This document shows positions 26,139 through 34,752 of a stretch of 64,000 bases of DNA, one piece after another. This DNA comes from JANQEU01 sp965242805. Its GTDB lineage: Bacteria > Bacteroidota > Bacteroidia > Cytophagales > Cyclobacteriaceae. The notes beneath the pieces are model-generated. The model worked only from the letters and a program-made list of their open reading frames with translations, had not been told where the DNA came from and did not search any database. The first letter of the stretch is position 1, and the number at the start of each line of letters is the position of its first letter. The translations under genes were made by a program, and so were the position numbers. The stretch is from assembly GCA_965242805.1 (NCBI GenBank), contig CBDETD010000002.1, positions 4,836,001-4,900,000 of the forward strand, read 5' to 3'.

Positions 26139-26163
26139 AAGGAAAAATGAAACCAATATTATG

Positions 26164-26193
26164 CATACACGTACATACATGTACATACATATA
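26164..26193 (+). repeat. Three tandem 10-base units upstream of pirin
   Basis: Units CATACACGTA, CATACATGTA and CATACATATA lie end to end at 26164-26173, 26174-26183 and 26184-26193, ending 10 bases before the pirin ATG at 26204. The period equals about one DNA turn and each unit contains alternating purine/pyrimidine steps. It may be a binding array or simply a slipped repeat. Confidence 0.6.
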
Positions 26194-26203
26194 AATTAAG
26201 AGA

Positions 26204-27070
26204 ATGAACCGTAAGAACTTTATTAAACAATCGATCAAGGGAATAGCAGGGGGAGCTTTGGCTGCTTCAACAATGAAGGTGACGGCAAAACCTGAGGATC
26301 GTGAAATTGAACAGGTTGGGTTCAATCATTTGCCAAATAAGGAGGAAAAAACAATGAAGACTGTATTACACAAAGCAGATACACGAGGACATGCCAATCA
26401 TGGGTGGCTGGATTCACATCATAGTTTCAGTTTTGCTAACTATTACAACCCTGATCGTATGCATTTCGGAGTGTTAAGGGTGTTGAATGATGACGTAGTG
26501 GCACCAGGAAGAGGATTTGGGACGCATCCACATGACAATATGGAGATTGTTTCCATCCCGATGTCAGGAGATCTTGAGCACAAGGACAGTATGGGTAATA
26601 ATGCTGTGATCAGGGAAGGTGATGTGCAAGTTATGAGTGCAGGTACCGGCATTGCTCATAGTGAATTCAATAAGAACAATGACAAGGAGGTAAAATTCCT
26701 ACAGATCTGGGTATTTCCCAGGGAAAGGGATGTTCAACCGCGATACGACCAGATATCAATTCGGGATGTAGCGAAGAGGAATCAGTTTTACCAGGTGTTG
26801 TCACCAAATGTAGACGATGAGGGTGTCTGGGTGCACCAGGATGCCTGGTTCCATCTGGGAGACTTTGACAAAGGCAACAAACAGACGTATCAGGTGAAGG
26901 GACAAGGTAATGGAGTGTATGCCTTCATTCTGGATGGTCAGGTAAAGATCAATGGAGAAGAATTGTCTAAACGGGATGGTTTCGGTATCTGGGACACAGA
27001 GAGCTTTGAAGTAGAGGCAACTGAGGACGCCAGGATATTGTTGATGGATGTTCCGATGCATTTGAACTGA
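26204..27070 (+). CDS. Pirin-family protein with an N-terminal export-like extension
   Basis: Bicupin pirin protein, 288 residues; members include quercetin 2,3-dioxygenases and redox-sensing regulators. Metal-binding cupin residues are visible in GFGTHPHDNMEIVSIPMSGDLEH and GTGIAHSE. Ordinary pirins begin at the equivalent of Met51 (MKTVLHKADTRG). An AAGGAGG Shine-Dalgarno sequence nine bases before that codon (ATG 26354) makes it a second plausible start, giving 238 residues. The upstream part (NRKNFIKQSIKGIAGGALAA) looks like a Tat-type signal with Arg-Lys instead of Arg-Arg. Both an exported and a cytosolic form are possible. A large terminator follows. Confidence 0.9.
   Translation: MNRKNFIKQSIKGIAGGALAASTMKVTAKPEDREIEQVGFNHLPNKEEKTMKTVLHKADTRGHANHGWLDSHHSFSFANYYNPDRMHFGVLRVLNDDVVAPGRGFGTHPHDNMEIVSIPMSGDLEHKDSMGNNAVIREGDVQVMSAGTGIAHSEFNKNNDKEVKFLQIWVFPRERDVQPRYDQISIRDVAKRNQFYQVLSPNVDDEGVWVHQDAWFHLGDFDKGNKQTYQVKGQGNGVYAFILDGQVKINGEELSKRDGFGIWDTESFEVEATEDARILLMDVPMHLN
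26341..26356 (+). promoter_or_regulatory. Strong ribosome-binding site at an internal pirin start
   Basis: The sequence AAGGAGG, ending at 26345, precedes ATG 26354-26356 with about nine bases between. Canonical Shine-Dalgarno sites are uncommon in Bacteroidota, and this one sits exactly where normal pirins begin, so it may decide between a short and a long protein. Confidence 0.6.
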
Positions 27071-27131
27071 CCGCAGGTCATTGACGATATAGTCAGAAAT
27101 ACTAGGACATACGCTTAGCTCGAGCGCAGTG

Positions 27132-27197
27132 AGAAATCTATTCATGCAGTTACCAGTATCTTGATCGATACTTGTGACATGAATAGATTTCTTTTTT
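27132..27197 (+). terminator. Large nested-stem terminator after pirin
   Basis: Outer arms of 15 bases, AGAAATCTATTCATG (27132-27146) and CATGAATAGATTTCT (27178-27192), pair perfectly. Inside is a second stem, AGTATC (27155-27160) with GATACT (27167-27172). A six-T run follows on the plus strand. Intrinsic terminator for the pirin transcript. Confidence 0.8.
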
Positions 27198-27231
27198 AGA
27201 TTGAAATGACATTTGCTTCAAGGAGGCTCCA

Positions 27232-28137
27232 ATGAATAAGTTAATCCACATTCTATTTTCAATCTTACTAATGTCATGTCAAAATCAGGATTACGATTTT
27301 AAGAGAACCATTCTATATGTCAATGATCAGAAATTTGAAATTCTCACCGCAGAAAACATCATAAACGACTTTATTTCTAGGAAGTCAAATTACTCGGAAA
27401 CTGTTTACCGGAAAATTGAGAATGAATTCAAAAATAAGGCTGAATTTCCCTTCCTCCTGGAGACTTTAAAAACCGGAATCAAACCTGATAGAAGACTAGA
27501 AGAAGAAATTGATATTCTAAGAACTATCGACTTCGAGGAAATTGTGAATTCAACCTTCGAAGGTGTAGTAAATGAACTGCCGGGTCCTGACACGAAGATC
27601 CTCTTCATCCCATCAAATCCTGAGCATAAAGAAATATTAGAGTCCTATGGAGTTGGACTCCATGCTATCACCCCAGGTGTGGGAAAGATAATCGTTTCGA
27701 TAAATCCGACCATTGAGAACTGGCAACATCTTTTACCTTTTGCTTTAGCACACGAATACCACCACAGTGTTTGGATCTGGAGAAACTTTGAAAGGTCTGA
27801 TCTCACACCATTGGAGTATGTTATTCTGGAGGGAAGAGCTGATGCCTTCGCCAGGGAACTTTTTCCGGATACTCTACATCCATTCCTAAATGCCTTAAGT
27901 GAAGAAGAAGAGATCAGAATTTGGAACATCATAAAACCAGAAATGAATGTTCGCAATTCCGGTCTGAATGACAAAATAATGTCGGGCACAAGAGAAATTC
28001 CGGTAGGGAGTGGTTATTCCATTGGATTTAGTATCGTCCAATCCTTTAAGATCAACAATCCCCAAATAAGCGATATGGAACTGATTGACATGGACCCTGA
28101 ATATATTTTGTCATTGAGTAAATTCAATGAATATTAG
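27232..28137 (+). CDS. DUF2268-type zinc metalloprotease lipoprotein
   Basis: A 301-residue lipoprotein (signal KLIHILFSILLMSC, lipobox LLMS-C) with the zinc-protease motif HEYHH (H174, E175, H178) and a probable third ligand E200 in LEGRADAFA, spaced as in gluzincin-like DUF2268 predicted proteases. The C-terminal GSGYSIGFSIVQSF also fits that family. It probably acts in the periplasm or at the cell surface; substrate unknown. An AAGGAGG-like sequence precedes the ATG (CAAGGAGGCTCCAATG), a second strong Shine-Dalgarno site in this short region. Confidence 0.85.
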   Translation: MNKLIHILFSILLMSCQNQDYDFKRTILYVNDQKFEILTAENIINDFISRKSNYSETVYRKIENEFKNKAEFPFLLETLKTGIKPDRRLEEEIDILRTIDFEEIVNSTFEGVVNELPGPDTKILFIPSNPEHKEILESYGVGLHAITPGVGKIIVSINPTIENWQHLLPFALAHEYHHSVWIWRNFERSDLTPLEYVILEGRADAFARELFPDTLHPFLNALSEEEEIRIWNIIKPEMNVRNSGLNDKIMSGTREIPVGSGYSIGFSIVQSFKINNPQISDMELIDMDPEYILSLSKFNEY

Positions 28138-28185
28138 GGCGACTATGCGCACCTTGTCGGTCTGAATATAAAATGCCCATAAAGG

Positions 28186-28243
28186 AAGAGAATGAAAGAC
28201 CAGGGCAAGTCAACAGCTTGCTTGCAAAGTCATTCATTCTCTT
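28186..28243. terminator. Nested hairpin between convergent genes
   Basis: Outer arms AAGAGAATGAAAGAC (28186-28200) and GTCATTCATTCTCTT (28229-28243) pair at 14 of 15 positions. An inner stem GCAAG (28205-28209) with CTTGC (28217-28221) sits in the loop. No strong T run follows on either side. It lies between a plus-strand protease gene and a minus-strand lipoprotein gene, so a bidirectional terminator is the simplest reading. Confidence 0.6.
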
Positions 28244-28272
28244 AGGAACTAGTTAAGTATTTTGTTAATATT

Positions 28273-29010
28273 CTACATTTGAATTTCAACCTCGGTTGCC
28301 AAATCCAATCCGTCCGCGACAATGTTAAAAATTTCAGCATTACTTGTTTCACTGATGACTATCACATCCTGGTCATTTTTTGTGGCATTTTCAAGCATGG
28401 CTGAACTTACTTCTGCAAACCATGTTACGGGATCAAACGTCACTTCAGCAACAACAGAAGCATCCGCATTTATTACGATGTTTCCCTCTTTCTCAACCTC
28501 AAAAGTCTCCCCTGAATTAAATTCAAATCTGATTGCATGGGATTGATCCTCTCTGTCAACAAACGTACCTTCCAATATCACACTTGGTGTACTACCTTCA
28601 TCCAATAATTCCAACTCAACGCTTGCTTCAGCGTAAGTTCCCGGGGTGAATGCTAAACCTGATACATCAGGTGTAGACTCACCGGTGGCAAAATCTATAA
28701 CAACATTCTGCCCAAAATCGACTTCAATCGAATCTCCCTCATCAGTTTCCGCCTCAAATTGTATTTCACTCAATGTTATTGTTCCGGATGTAAAAGCTAG
28801 AGTATTAGCCAATATCCGACCTCCGGCACTAATTCCTGATGCCGTATTAACTGTATTAAAGTTGAAACTGACGGTTGGATCGCCATTTTCATCTCCGTCG
28901 TCACTACATGCTCCAAATCCAATTAGAAAAATAATTAGAAGGGCGCTGGCAAGACGATTTAAATTGGTTCTTAACATGTTTTTATTTGTCATCGCTATAT
29001 TGTTTTCCAT
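28273..29010 (-). CDS. Lipoprotein similar to the 21351 lipoprotein
   Basis: A 245-residue lipoprotein with lipobox GFGA-C. The true start may be ATG 29010 or the in-frame ATG seven codons later. The mature part has the same order of elements as the protein at 21351-22082: LTLSEIQFEAETD-type strand (ITLSEIQFEAETDEGD), FTPGTYAEASVELEL, a VILEGTFVDREDQSHAIRF strand, TFDPVTWFAEV, and a C-terminal segment ending in an I-x-N-I helix. DUF4382-like; function unknown. It is divergent from the PQQ dehydrogenase across a 277-base gap. Confidence 0.78.
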   Translation of the reverse strand: MENNIAMTNKNMLRTNLNRLASALLIIFLIGFGACSDDGDENGDPTVSFNFNTVNTASGISAGGRILANTLAFTSGTITLSEIQFEAETDEGDSIEVDFGQNVVIDFATGESTPDVSGLAFTPGTYAEASVELELLDEGSTPSVILEGTFVDREDQSHAIRFEFNSGETFEVEKEGNIVINADASVVAEVTFDPVTWFAEVSSAMLENATKNDQDVIVISETSNAEIFNIVADGLDLATEVEIQM

Positions 29011-29287
29011 TTATCAACGTCCTATAGTATTTGATACCCTACCCTGGAAACGGGTTTAATTACAACGGCATCGTATTTTCAACAACATCACTATCATTTT
29101 TGATTGTTTTAATTATTCCAAAATGTTTAATGGAAGGTTCACCTCTGAAAAGGGAGAAAGAAACTAAAATTGTAAAAATTCAGATAAGTTGATGGACAAA
29201 AGATCAATTAAAAAAATAGGGCATAACACTAAGTAATATGCATTAAAGAGTATTTTACACTCTTCATATTCAATTATTAAGAAATCA

Positions 29288-31396
29288 ATGAAATCTTATT
29301 CAATCGCATTACTGTTAATTCTAACCATCGCCAGCTGTAACAGTGAGATCCCCATGGGCTGGATCGATGAAGATCGTCTCCTCAACAGGGAGGCCAAAGA
29401 TTGGTTGTCCCTGGGAGGGAATCATCTCCAACAGCATTACAGTCCTCTGGACCAAATCAATACAAAAAATGTTGAGGACCTTGGTTTCGCCTGGGAATAT
29501 GATGCCAGGAGTACCATTGGTCGTGTTCCAAGGGGATTGGAAGCTACTCCTATCGTGGTGGATGGTATAATGTACACCTCAGGCGCATGGGGGTTTGTTT
29601 ATGCTATCGATGCTAAGTCAGGAAATGAGATCTGGCGGTTCGACCCGAACGTTGATGCATCATATGCAAGACGTACCTGCTGTGACGTAGTCAATCGTGG
29701 GGTGGCTGTGTGGAAAGGTAAAGTATACGTAGGCAGCCTAGATGGTTATCTGTCATGTCTGGATGCTGAAACAGGTATGGTGATCTGGCGTCAGGATACT
29801 TTCACTGATCGAACCAAGGCCTATACGATCACCGGTCCACCACAGGTAGCGGGAGGTATTGTTATTATCGGTAATTCCGGAGGAGAATTTGGTGTACGTG
29901 GTTACATTACCGCCTACGATCTTGAAACAGGGGATCAAGAGTGGCGGTTCTACATGGTACCGGGTGATCCAAAGAAAGGATTCGAGCATCCGGAAATGGA
30001 ACTGGCCTCAAAAACCTGGGATCCTGATTCTCACTGGGAATCGGGTGGCGGTGGTACATCCTGGGGTGAAGCAGCTTATGATCCTGAATTAAATTTATTG
30101 TACGTTGGAACAGGTAATTCCTCTCCGTATCCAATATGGTTCAGAAGTCCCTCCGGAGGAGATAACCTTTTTCTGGTTTCCATCCTCGCGATCAACCCTG
30201 ACAACGGAAAATTGGTCTGGCACTATCAAACCACACCTGGAGAGATCTGGGACTACACTGCCACCATGAATATGGTATTGGCGGAGCTGGAAATTGAAGG
30301 AGAACCAAGAAAAGTGCTCATGCAAGCCCCAAAAAATGGTTTCTTCTATGTAATAGATCGGGCAACAGGGGAGCTTCTTTCTGCTGAGAAATACACACGT
30401 GTAAACTGGGCCAGCCACATTGATATGGCAACTGGTCGACCCGTATTAACTCAACAGGGTCAATGGTATAAAGATGAACCTAAACTTGTATTTCCTTCTT
30501 TGAGTGGTGGACACAGTTGGCAACCCATGTCGTTTAACCCGGAAATTGGACTGGTCTACATTCCCGAACATAATTGGCCGATGGTGTATGCTGCTGTGGA
30601 TAACTACAAATGGAAACCAGATGAAGACAACACAGGAATAGACTACGGCGTCATGAGTAACTACGCATTGGTTAAGGATCAGATCAAAGAGGTCCAGGAC
30701 ACGATGTACTTTGAGAGTTTATTGGCATGGGATCCGGTCACCCAAAGGGAGGTATGGAAAGTATCCGAAGGAGCACCGGATGGTGGGACACTCTCCACAC
30801 CGGACCTGGTATTCCAGGGAACACGAACAGGATACCTGAAAGTGTATGACGCCAGGACCGGACAAAAACTTAAAGAAATATTTACGGGTACAGGTATAAT
30901 GGCGGCGCCTATGACATATGCTATTGATGGGGAACAATACGTAGCGGTTATGGCTGGTCAGGGGGGTGCCCCGGTTCCCTATTATCCTCCTGACGCGGCT
31001 CTATGGAAATACAGGAATTACGGACGCATTTTGGCATTTAAGCTGGAAGGTAAGGATGTACCTTTACCGGAAAGGACCCAGCAAGTGGAAACACCCCAAC
31101 CACCAGATCTGGTTGTGGATCCATCACTGGTTGAATCCGGTGGTCCGTTGTATTGGGAATATTGTGCTCCATGTCATGGTTCCTTTGGTGAGTATCATTT
31201 TTCTCAGCATCCCGATCTTGCCAAGATGCCAGTAAGTGTACATGATCTATTCCCGAAAATAGTCCTTGAAGGCCTCTTTAGTGAAAAAGGTATGGCAAGT
31301 TTCAGTAACTCTTTGACTGTGGAAGAAGTCGAATCGATACAGCACTTTTTGGTAAGTGAGCAGCAAAGACTGTACAATGCAGCAATCGGTGAATAA
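29288..31396 (+). CDS. PQQ-dependent quinohemoprotein alcohol dehydrogenase (lipoprotein)
   Basis: A 702-residue periplasmic dehydrogenase. The N-terminal lipobox (TIAS-C) anchors it. An eight-bladed PQQ propeller (about 35-590) carries repeated W-docking motifs, the adjacent disulfide cysteines C131-C132 (RTCCDVVNRG) and the catalytic-Asp region EIWDYTATMN. A C-terminal cytochrome c domain has C626-x2-C629-H630 (YCAPCHGSFG). It oxidises alcohols or aldehydes and passes electrons via heme. The residue two after the active-site Asp is Thr, not the Asp of lanthanide enzymes, so calcium dependence is expected. No PQQ synthesis genes are in the window. Confidence 0.93.
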   Translation: MKSYSIALLLILTIASCNSEIPMGWIDEDRLLNREAKDWLSLGGNHLQQHYSPLDQINTKNVEDLGFAWEYDARSTIGRVPRGLEATPIVVDGIMYTSGAWGFVYAIDAKSGNEIWRFDPNVDASYARRTCCDVVNRGVAVWKGKVYVGSLDGYLSCLDAETGMVIWRQDTFTDRTKAYTITGPPQVAGGIVIIGNSGGEFGVRGYITAYDLETGDQEWRFYMVPGDPKKGFEHPEMELASKTWDPDSHWESGGGGTSWGEAAYDPELNLLYVGTGNSSPYPIWFRSPSGGDNLFLVSILAINPDNGKLVWHYQTTPGEIWDYTATMNMVLAELEIEGEPRKVLMQAPKNGFFYVIDRATGELLSAEKYTRVNWASHIDMATGRPVLTQQGQWYKDEPKLVFPSLSGGHSWQPMSFNPEIGLVYIPEHNWPMVYAAVDNYKWKPDEDNTGIDYGVMSNYALVKDQIKEVQDTMYFESLLAWDPVTQREVWKVSEGAPDGGTLSTPDLVFQGTRTGYLKVYDARTGQKLKEIFTGTGIMAAPMTYAIDGEQYVAVMAGQGGAPVPYYPPDAALWKYRNYGRILAFKLEGKDVPLPERTQQVETPQPPDLVVDPSLVESGGPLYWEYCAPCHGSFGEYHFSQHPDLAKMPVSVHDLFPKIVLEGLFSEKGMASFSNSLTVEEVESIQHFLVSEQQRLYNAAIGE

Positions 31397-31472
31397 CAAA
31401 ATACAAATGGTATTGAAGTACCTTTAGCTGAGGATGATAGATTGAATTCTGTTTGATCATACTTCAATCCGC

Positions 31473-33260
31473 ATGAAAGTTAAGCTTCTATTTATCAATC
31501 TTGCAATCGTCATTTACCTGATCGGATTGTTTTTCGCGGTAGGAGGTGATATGACCTTGGGTGCTATTTTGGTTCTGACCGGATCCTTTGTAATAACAGT
31601 AGTCTTCATCAGTCAGTCAATCCATTTTAGCAGACGATCGGAACTTTGGAAATGGCCATCACTAGCATACTTGGGGATCCTTTTTGTTCTTGCAGTCATT
31701 TTCATACATGGCTTTAGTGCTTCTATTGGCATGATGTTCTTATACAAAATTGAACTCTTCACAACCCTGTATAGTGTTGCAGGGATCACACTTGTTGGGC
31801 TTTTTCTTTATTTCAGCATTGTGTTCTCAGGTTCTGATGAAGGTAAAATATGGATCATTATTGGATCAACAATTGGAGCAATCCTGGGATTTGTGGGTTT
31901 TCTGGGTTTTATGCGATTTGTTCCTCTTCCAGCTATTTTCATCTTCTATAGCTGGGTATTCATTCTACTATTCTACTTACTGTTTTTCATAGTCTCCATG
32001 ATATTGAAAAAGGAGAAGGACAAATCTGAAAATCTAAAACTCCTTATTCCAACGATTTTAATGGTTGTACTATGGATCTTCAGATTTAATATTCCGAATG
32101 GGATACCTAATGGACTAGCGAAAGCGGTGATTGATTTTGGATTTGTTCCGGTACTCATCCTTCCGGTATCCATTCTCATGGCAAATAAGCTGTATTCTTT
32201 CGTCGTTTTCATTTTTTACTTTGTCTTCCTTGATTTCTTCTTTGTTCAATTTGATCCCAACTTCAATTATCTCGTGACAGTTGGAGTTGATGGTTGTGTA
32301 GGATATGACCAGGAAACTTCATTTCCTGTAAATAATGATCCAGGAATTCCACTGGAAGAGTTGCTAAAAGAACCAATTACTGAAGAATTGGAGGAGATAA
32401 GAAGAGAGTGGTCAGAAAAGGACTTTGCTCCTGAAGATATTCAACTTGTATACGCAGAACAAATGTCGAATGGTGACTCTATCAAGGTCATTTCCCACCA
32501 GATCAATGGATTGAAACATTACGGAGCTATTAGGGTGCCAACTGGGTTGGATATCCGGAATGCTCCCATTCTGATAGAGCTTGAGGGAGGTGGAACGGGA
32601 ATAGATGTATCAAAATTGCGTACCCTGACATCCGGAAAGTGCATGTCAGAGAGGGGTGAATTTCTTTCAATATTACCCTCTTACCGGGGAAATATTCTAC
32701 GGGGAGATAATTTTTGTTTTCGATCCGAGGGATATTTTGGAGATGCGTGGTTGGGACCTGCGGAAGACGTTATTCACTTTTTGGAAGCTGTAAAGGCAGT
32801 CTATAATAAGCCCTCCAATACGAGGGTAATTGCACATGGGGTAAGCAGGGGAGCGACCGTTGCTTTGATAATCGGGGGGCTCACGAGTAAATTTGATTAC
32901 GTGATTGCGAACTCCACCCACACAAAATTCCTGGACCAACATATTTTTGATAAGGAGCGAGTTGGTGGTTCTATGAGTAGGGCATTTTATACCCCAAAAG
33001 CACCTCCCAGTGTAATTAGGAACCGAATTATTGCCAGCTCGCCGTATTATTTTGCAGAATGGCTTCCTCCATTCGATTTGCATCAGGGCACAGAAGATCA
33101 TCTAACCACCATTTGGCATGCAAGGAAATTGGAGGACCGGCTGAAAGAAGTAGGAAAGGACACCGGAATGTACAACTTCTTCATTTATGAAGGGAAAGGA
33201 CATGGCTATGATGAAGATGCTATAGTCTGCAATACTTTACGAGAGTTTTTGGAAGAGTAA
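31473..33260 (+). CDS. Polytopic membrane protein fused to an alpha/beta hydrolase (S9-like) domain
   Basis: A 595-residue protein. Residues 1-265 contain about eight hydrophobic helices with no recognised family. Residues about 320-595 form an alpha/beta hydrolase of prolyl-oligopeptidase type. The likely triad is S458 in HGVSRG (GxSxG), D542 in HQGTEDHLT and H577 in EGKGHGYDED. The catalytic domain should face the periplasm or cytosol as a membrane-tethered peptidase or esterase. It begins 76 bases after the PQQ dehydrogenase and is followed ten bases later by the DUF3788 gene, suggesting a transcript unit with the latter. Confidence 0.82.
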   Translation: MKVKLLFINLAIVIYLIGLFFAVGGDMTLGAILVLTGSFVITVVFISQSIHFSRRSELWKWPSLAYLGILFVLAVIFIHGFSASIGMMFLYKIELFTTLYSVAGITLVGLFLYFSIVFSGSDEGKIWIIIGSTIGAILGFVGFLGFMRFVPLPAIFIFYSWVFILLFYLLFFIVSMILKKEKDKSENLKLLIPTILMVVLWIFRFNIPNGIPNGLAKAVIDFGFVPVLILPVSILMANKLYSFVVFIFYFVFLDFFFVQFDPNFNYLVTVGVDGCVGYDQETSFPVNNDPGIPLEELLKEPITEELEEIRREWSEKDFAPEDIQLVYAEQMSNGDSIKVISHQINGLKHYGAIRVPTGLDIRNAPILIELEGGGTGIDVSKLRTLTSGKCMSERGEFLSILPSYRGNILRGDNFCFRSEGYFGDAWLGPAEDVIHFLEAVKAVYNKPSNTRVIAHGVSRGATVALIIGGLTSKFDYVIANSTHTKFLDQHIFDKERVGGSMSRAFYTPKAPPSVIRNRIIASSPYYFAEWLPPFDLHQGTEDHLTTIWHARKLEDRLKEVGKDTGMYNFFIYEGKGHGYDEDAIVCNTLREFLEE

Positions 33261-33270
33261 AAATCATACT

Positions 33271-33696
33271 ATGGATACGAAAGACGATCTCGAATTAAGA
33301 GATGAAAATATTTATCCGGATCTTAATGTTCTGAGCTCAATCCTGGGACCATCTTACCAGGCATTTGAAGATTTACTTGATCTATTCGCCAGAAATGAGA
33401 TGAACTATGAATGGCGATATTACAAAGATGGAAAGGCCTGGTTATGTAAAGTGCAAAGGAAGAAAAAGACGATTGTGTGGATGTCTGCCTGGAAGGGATA
33501 TATGAAAGCCACCATTTATTTCCCAGTGAGAATACTTGGTGAAGTTCTTGAATTGGAGATCAATGATGCATTGAAGGAAAAAATAAAGAATACTGAGAAC
33601 GTTGGTAAGTCAAAACCCTGCACATTCGAAATCAGAGAAGGAAATGTACTCGCTGATTTTGAAAAAGTGATGCTGTTTAAAATCAAAAGTACATAG
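33271..33696 (+). CDS. DUF3788-family protein
   Basis: A 141-residue soluble protein. The pattern EWRYYKDGKAWLCKVQRKKKTIVWMS followed by FPVRILGEVLELEI matches what I recall of DUF3788, a common Bacteroidota/Firmicutes family of unknown function with a DUF1801/YdhG-like flavour. No signal peptide or membrane segment. It is ten bases downstream of the membrane hydrolase gene, probably in the same operon. Confidence 0.82.
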   Translation: MDTKDDLELRDENIYPDLNVLSSILGPSYQAFEDLLDLFARNEMNYEWRYYKDGKAWLCKVQRKKKTIVWMSAWKGYMKATIYFPVRILGEVLELEINDALKEKIKNTENVGKSKPCTFEIREGNVLADFEKVMLFKIKST

Positions 33697-33753
33697 TATG
33701 CTCATGAACAATTTCCCAACCCAACATTTAATCTTAATCCTTAAAATAGCCTC

Positions 33754-34239
33754 ATGGAAGTCTACTTCAGAAGATTTTTTATTGGTCATCTCCTGGTGCT
33801 ATTAGTGGTTGCGCTAGGGATCATTTATTTAGATACGATATCATTTATTGGTACCCTGATCTTTGCTGCCCTGTTGGAATTTCTGTTTTACTATGTTGAC
33901 TCGAAGCATATTCCGAAAAGAAAAGAAGAGATCACGAGGACCCTGAGGGATATTTTCAATGCAGAACCCTATTCGAAAGGATTAATGAAGTTTAAAGTTG
34001 ATCATCTTGATTTGTTCGCTGAGACTATTGTGGATTTCAAACTCGGATTACAAATTGGGAACATCGAGACTGTCAACTTTCATATTCCGAAGAATCAACT
34101 TGATAGTTTACCATCGGATCATGGCCTCGAATTGGTTCGTGATAATATTGACGGCCTTGAGACCTACTGCGTGTATCGATCAAGTGGATCAGATTTAACG
34201 AAGGCAATGGAGACTTTCAGGAAATTGATATATAATTAG
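33754..34239 (+). CDS. Small membrane protein of unknown function
   Basis: Not recognised. The 161-residue protein has two N-terminal transmembrane helices (about 8-27, FIGHLLVLLVVALGIIYLD, and about 29-47) and a soluble cytosolic domain of about 110 residues with mixed alpha/beta character (VETVNFHIPKNQLDSLP-like strand region, ETYCVYRSSG). It lies 57 bases after DUF3788. No motif suggests catalysis. Confidence 0.7.
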   Translation: MEVYFRRFFIGHLLVLLVVALGIIYLDTISFIGTLIFAALLEFLFYYVDSKHIPKRKEEITRTLRDIFNAEPYSKGLMKFKVDHLDLFAETIVDFKLGLQIGNIETVNFHIPKNQLDSLPSDHGLELVRDNIDGLETYCVYRSSGSDLTKAMETFRKLIYN

Positions 34240-34308
34240 CTGGTAATATTTTTTCTGAGAATACCTGATTTTAACTTTAGAAATACTCTGCTAGTGTAGA
34301 AAGGACAA

Positions 34309-34656
34309 ATGAACAATTCCAATAAGCTTCTCACCATTAAGTTGGCCCATACAGTGATTTGGGCATTCTTCGTTGCTGTCATATTCTACGTCGTCTATTC
34401 GGGGATCACTAACAATATAAATGTTTATACGTGGGTGGGCATTTGGTTGATCATCGGGGAAGGTTTGGTTCTACTTGTATTCAAAATGTATTGTCCATTG
34501 ACGATCATAGCTCGAAATTATTCGGACTCTCAAAAAGACAACTTTGATATTTTCCTCCCAAATTGGCTGGCAAAACACAACAAGGTAATATTTACATCCA
34601 TTTTTCTTGTGGGACTGGTAATGGTTGTGTTTCGTACACTTGCTGGTTCATCATAG
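34309..34656 (+). CDS. Small three-helix membrane protein (DUF2784-like)
   Basis: A 115-residue integral membrane protein with three hydrophobic helices (about 15-33, 40-58, 90-108) and the motif MYCPLTIIARNYSDSQKDNFDIFLPNW in between. A C-P-L-T motif after the second helix is typical of DUF2784-type proteins, so membership is possible but not certain. Function unknown. Flanked by other small accessory genes on the same strand. Confidence 0.68.
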   Translation: MNNSNKLLTIKLAHTVIWAFFVAVIFYVVYSGITNNINVYTWVGIWLIIGEGLVLLVFKMYCPLTIIARNYSDSQKDNFDIFLPNWLAKHNKVIFTSIFLVGLVMVVFRTLAGSS

Positions 34657-34752
34657 ATTAAACATTGGTAACAATAAGCTGGTTATGAAAATCCTGGGTT
34701 GATGAACCCTTCTATATTTTGAAAGAATGGCAAGTATTTATTGAGAGATTAT

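Noticed and set aside
28646..29059. 137-codon plus-strand frame over the lipoprotein gene
   Set aside because: Antisense to a gene with a clear lipobox and a related copy elsewhere in the window.
32697..33101. 134-codon minus-strand frame opposite the S9-like hydrolase
   Set aside because: Covers the catalytic serine motif of the plus-strand gene; no independent support.
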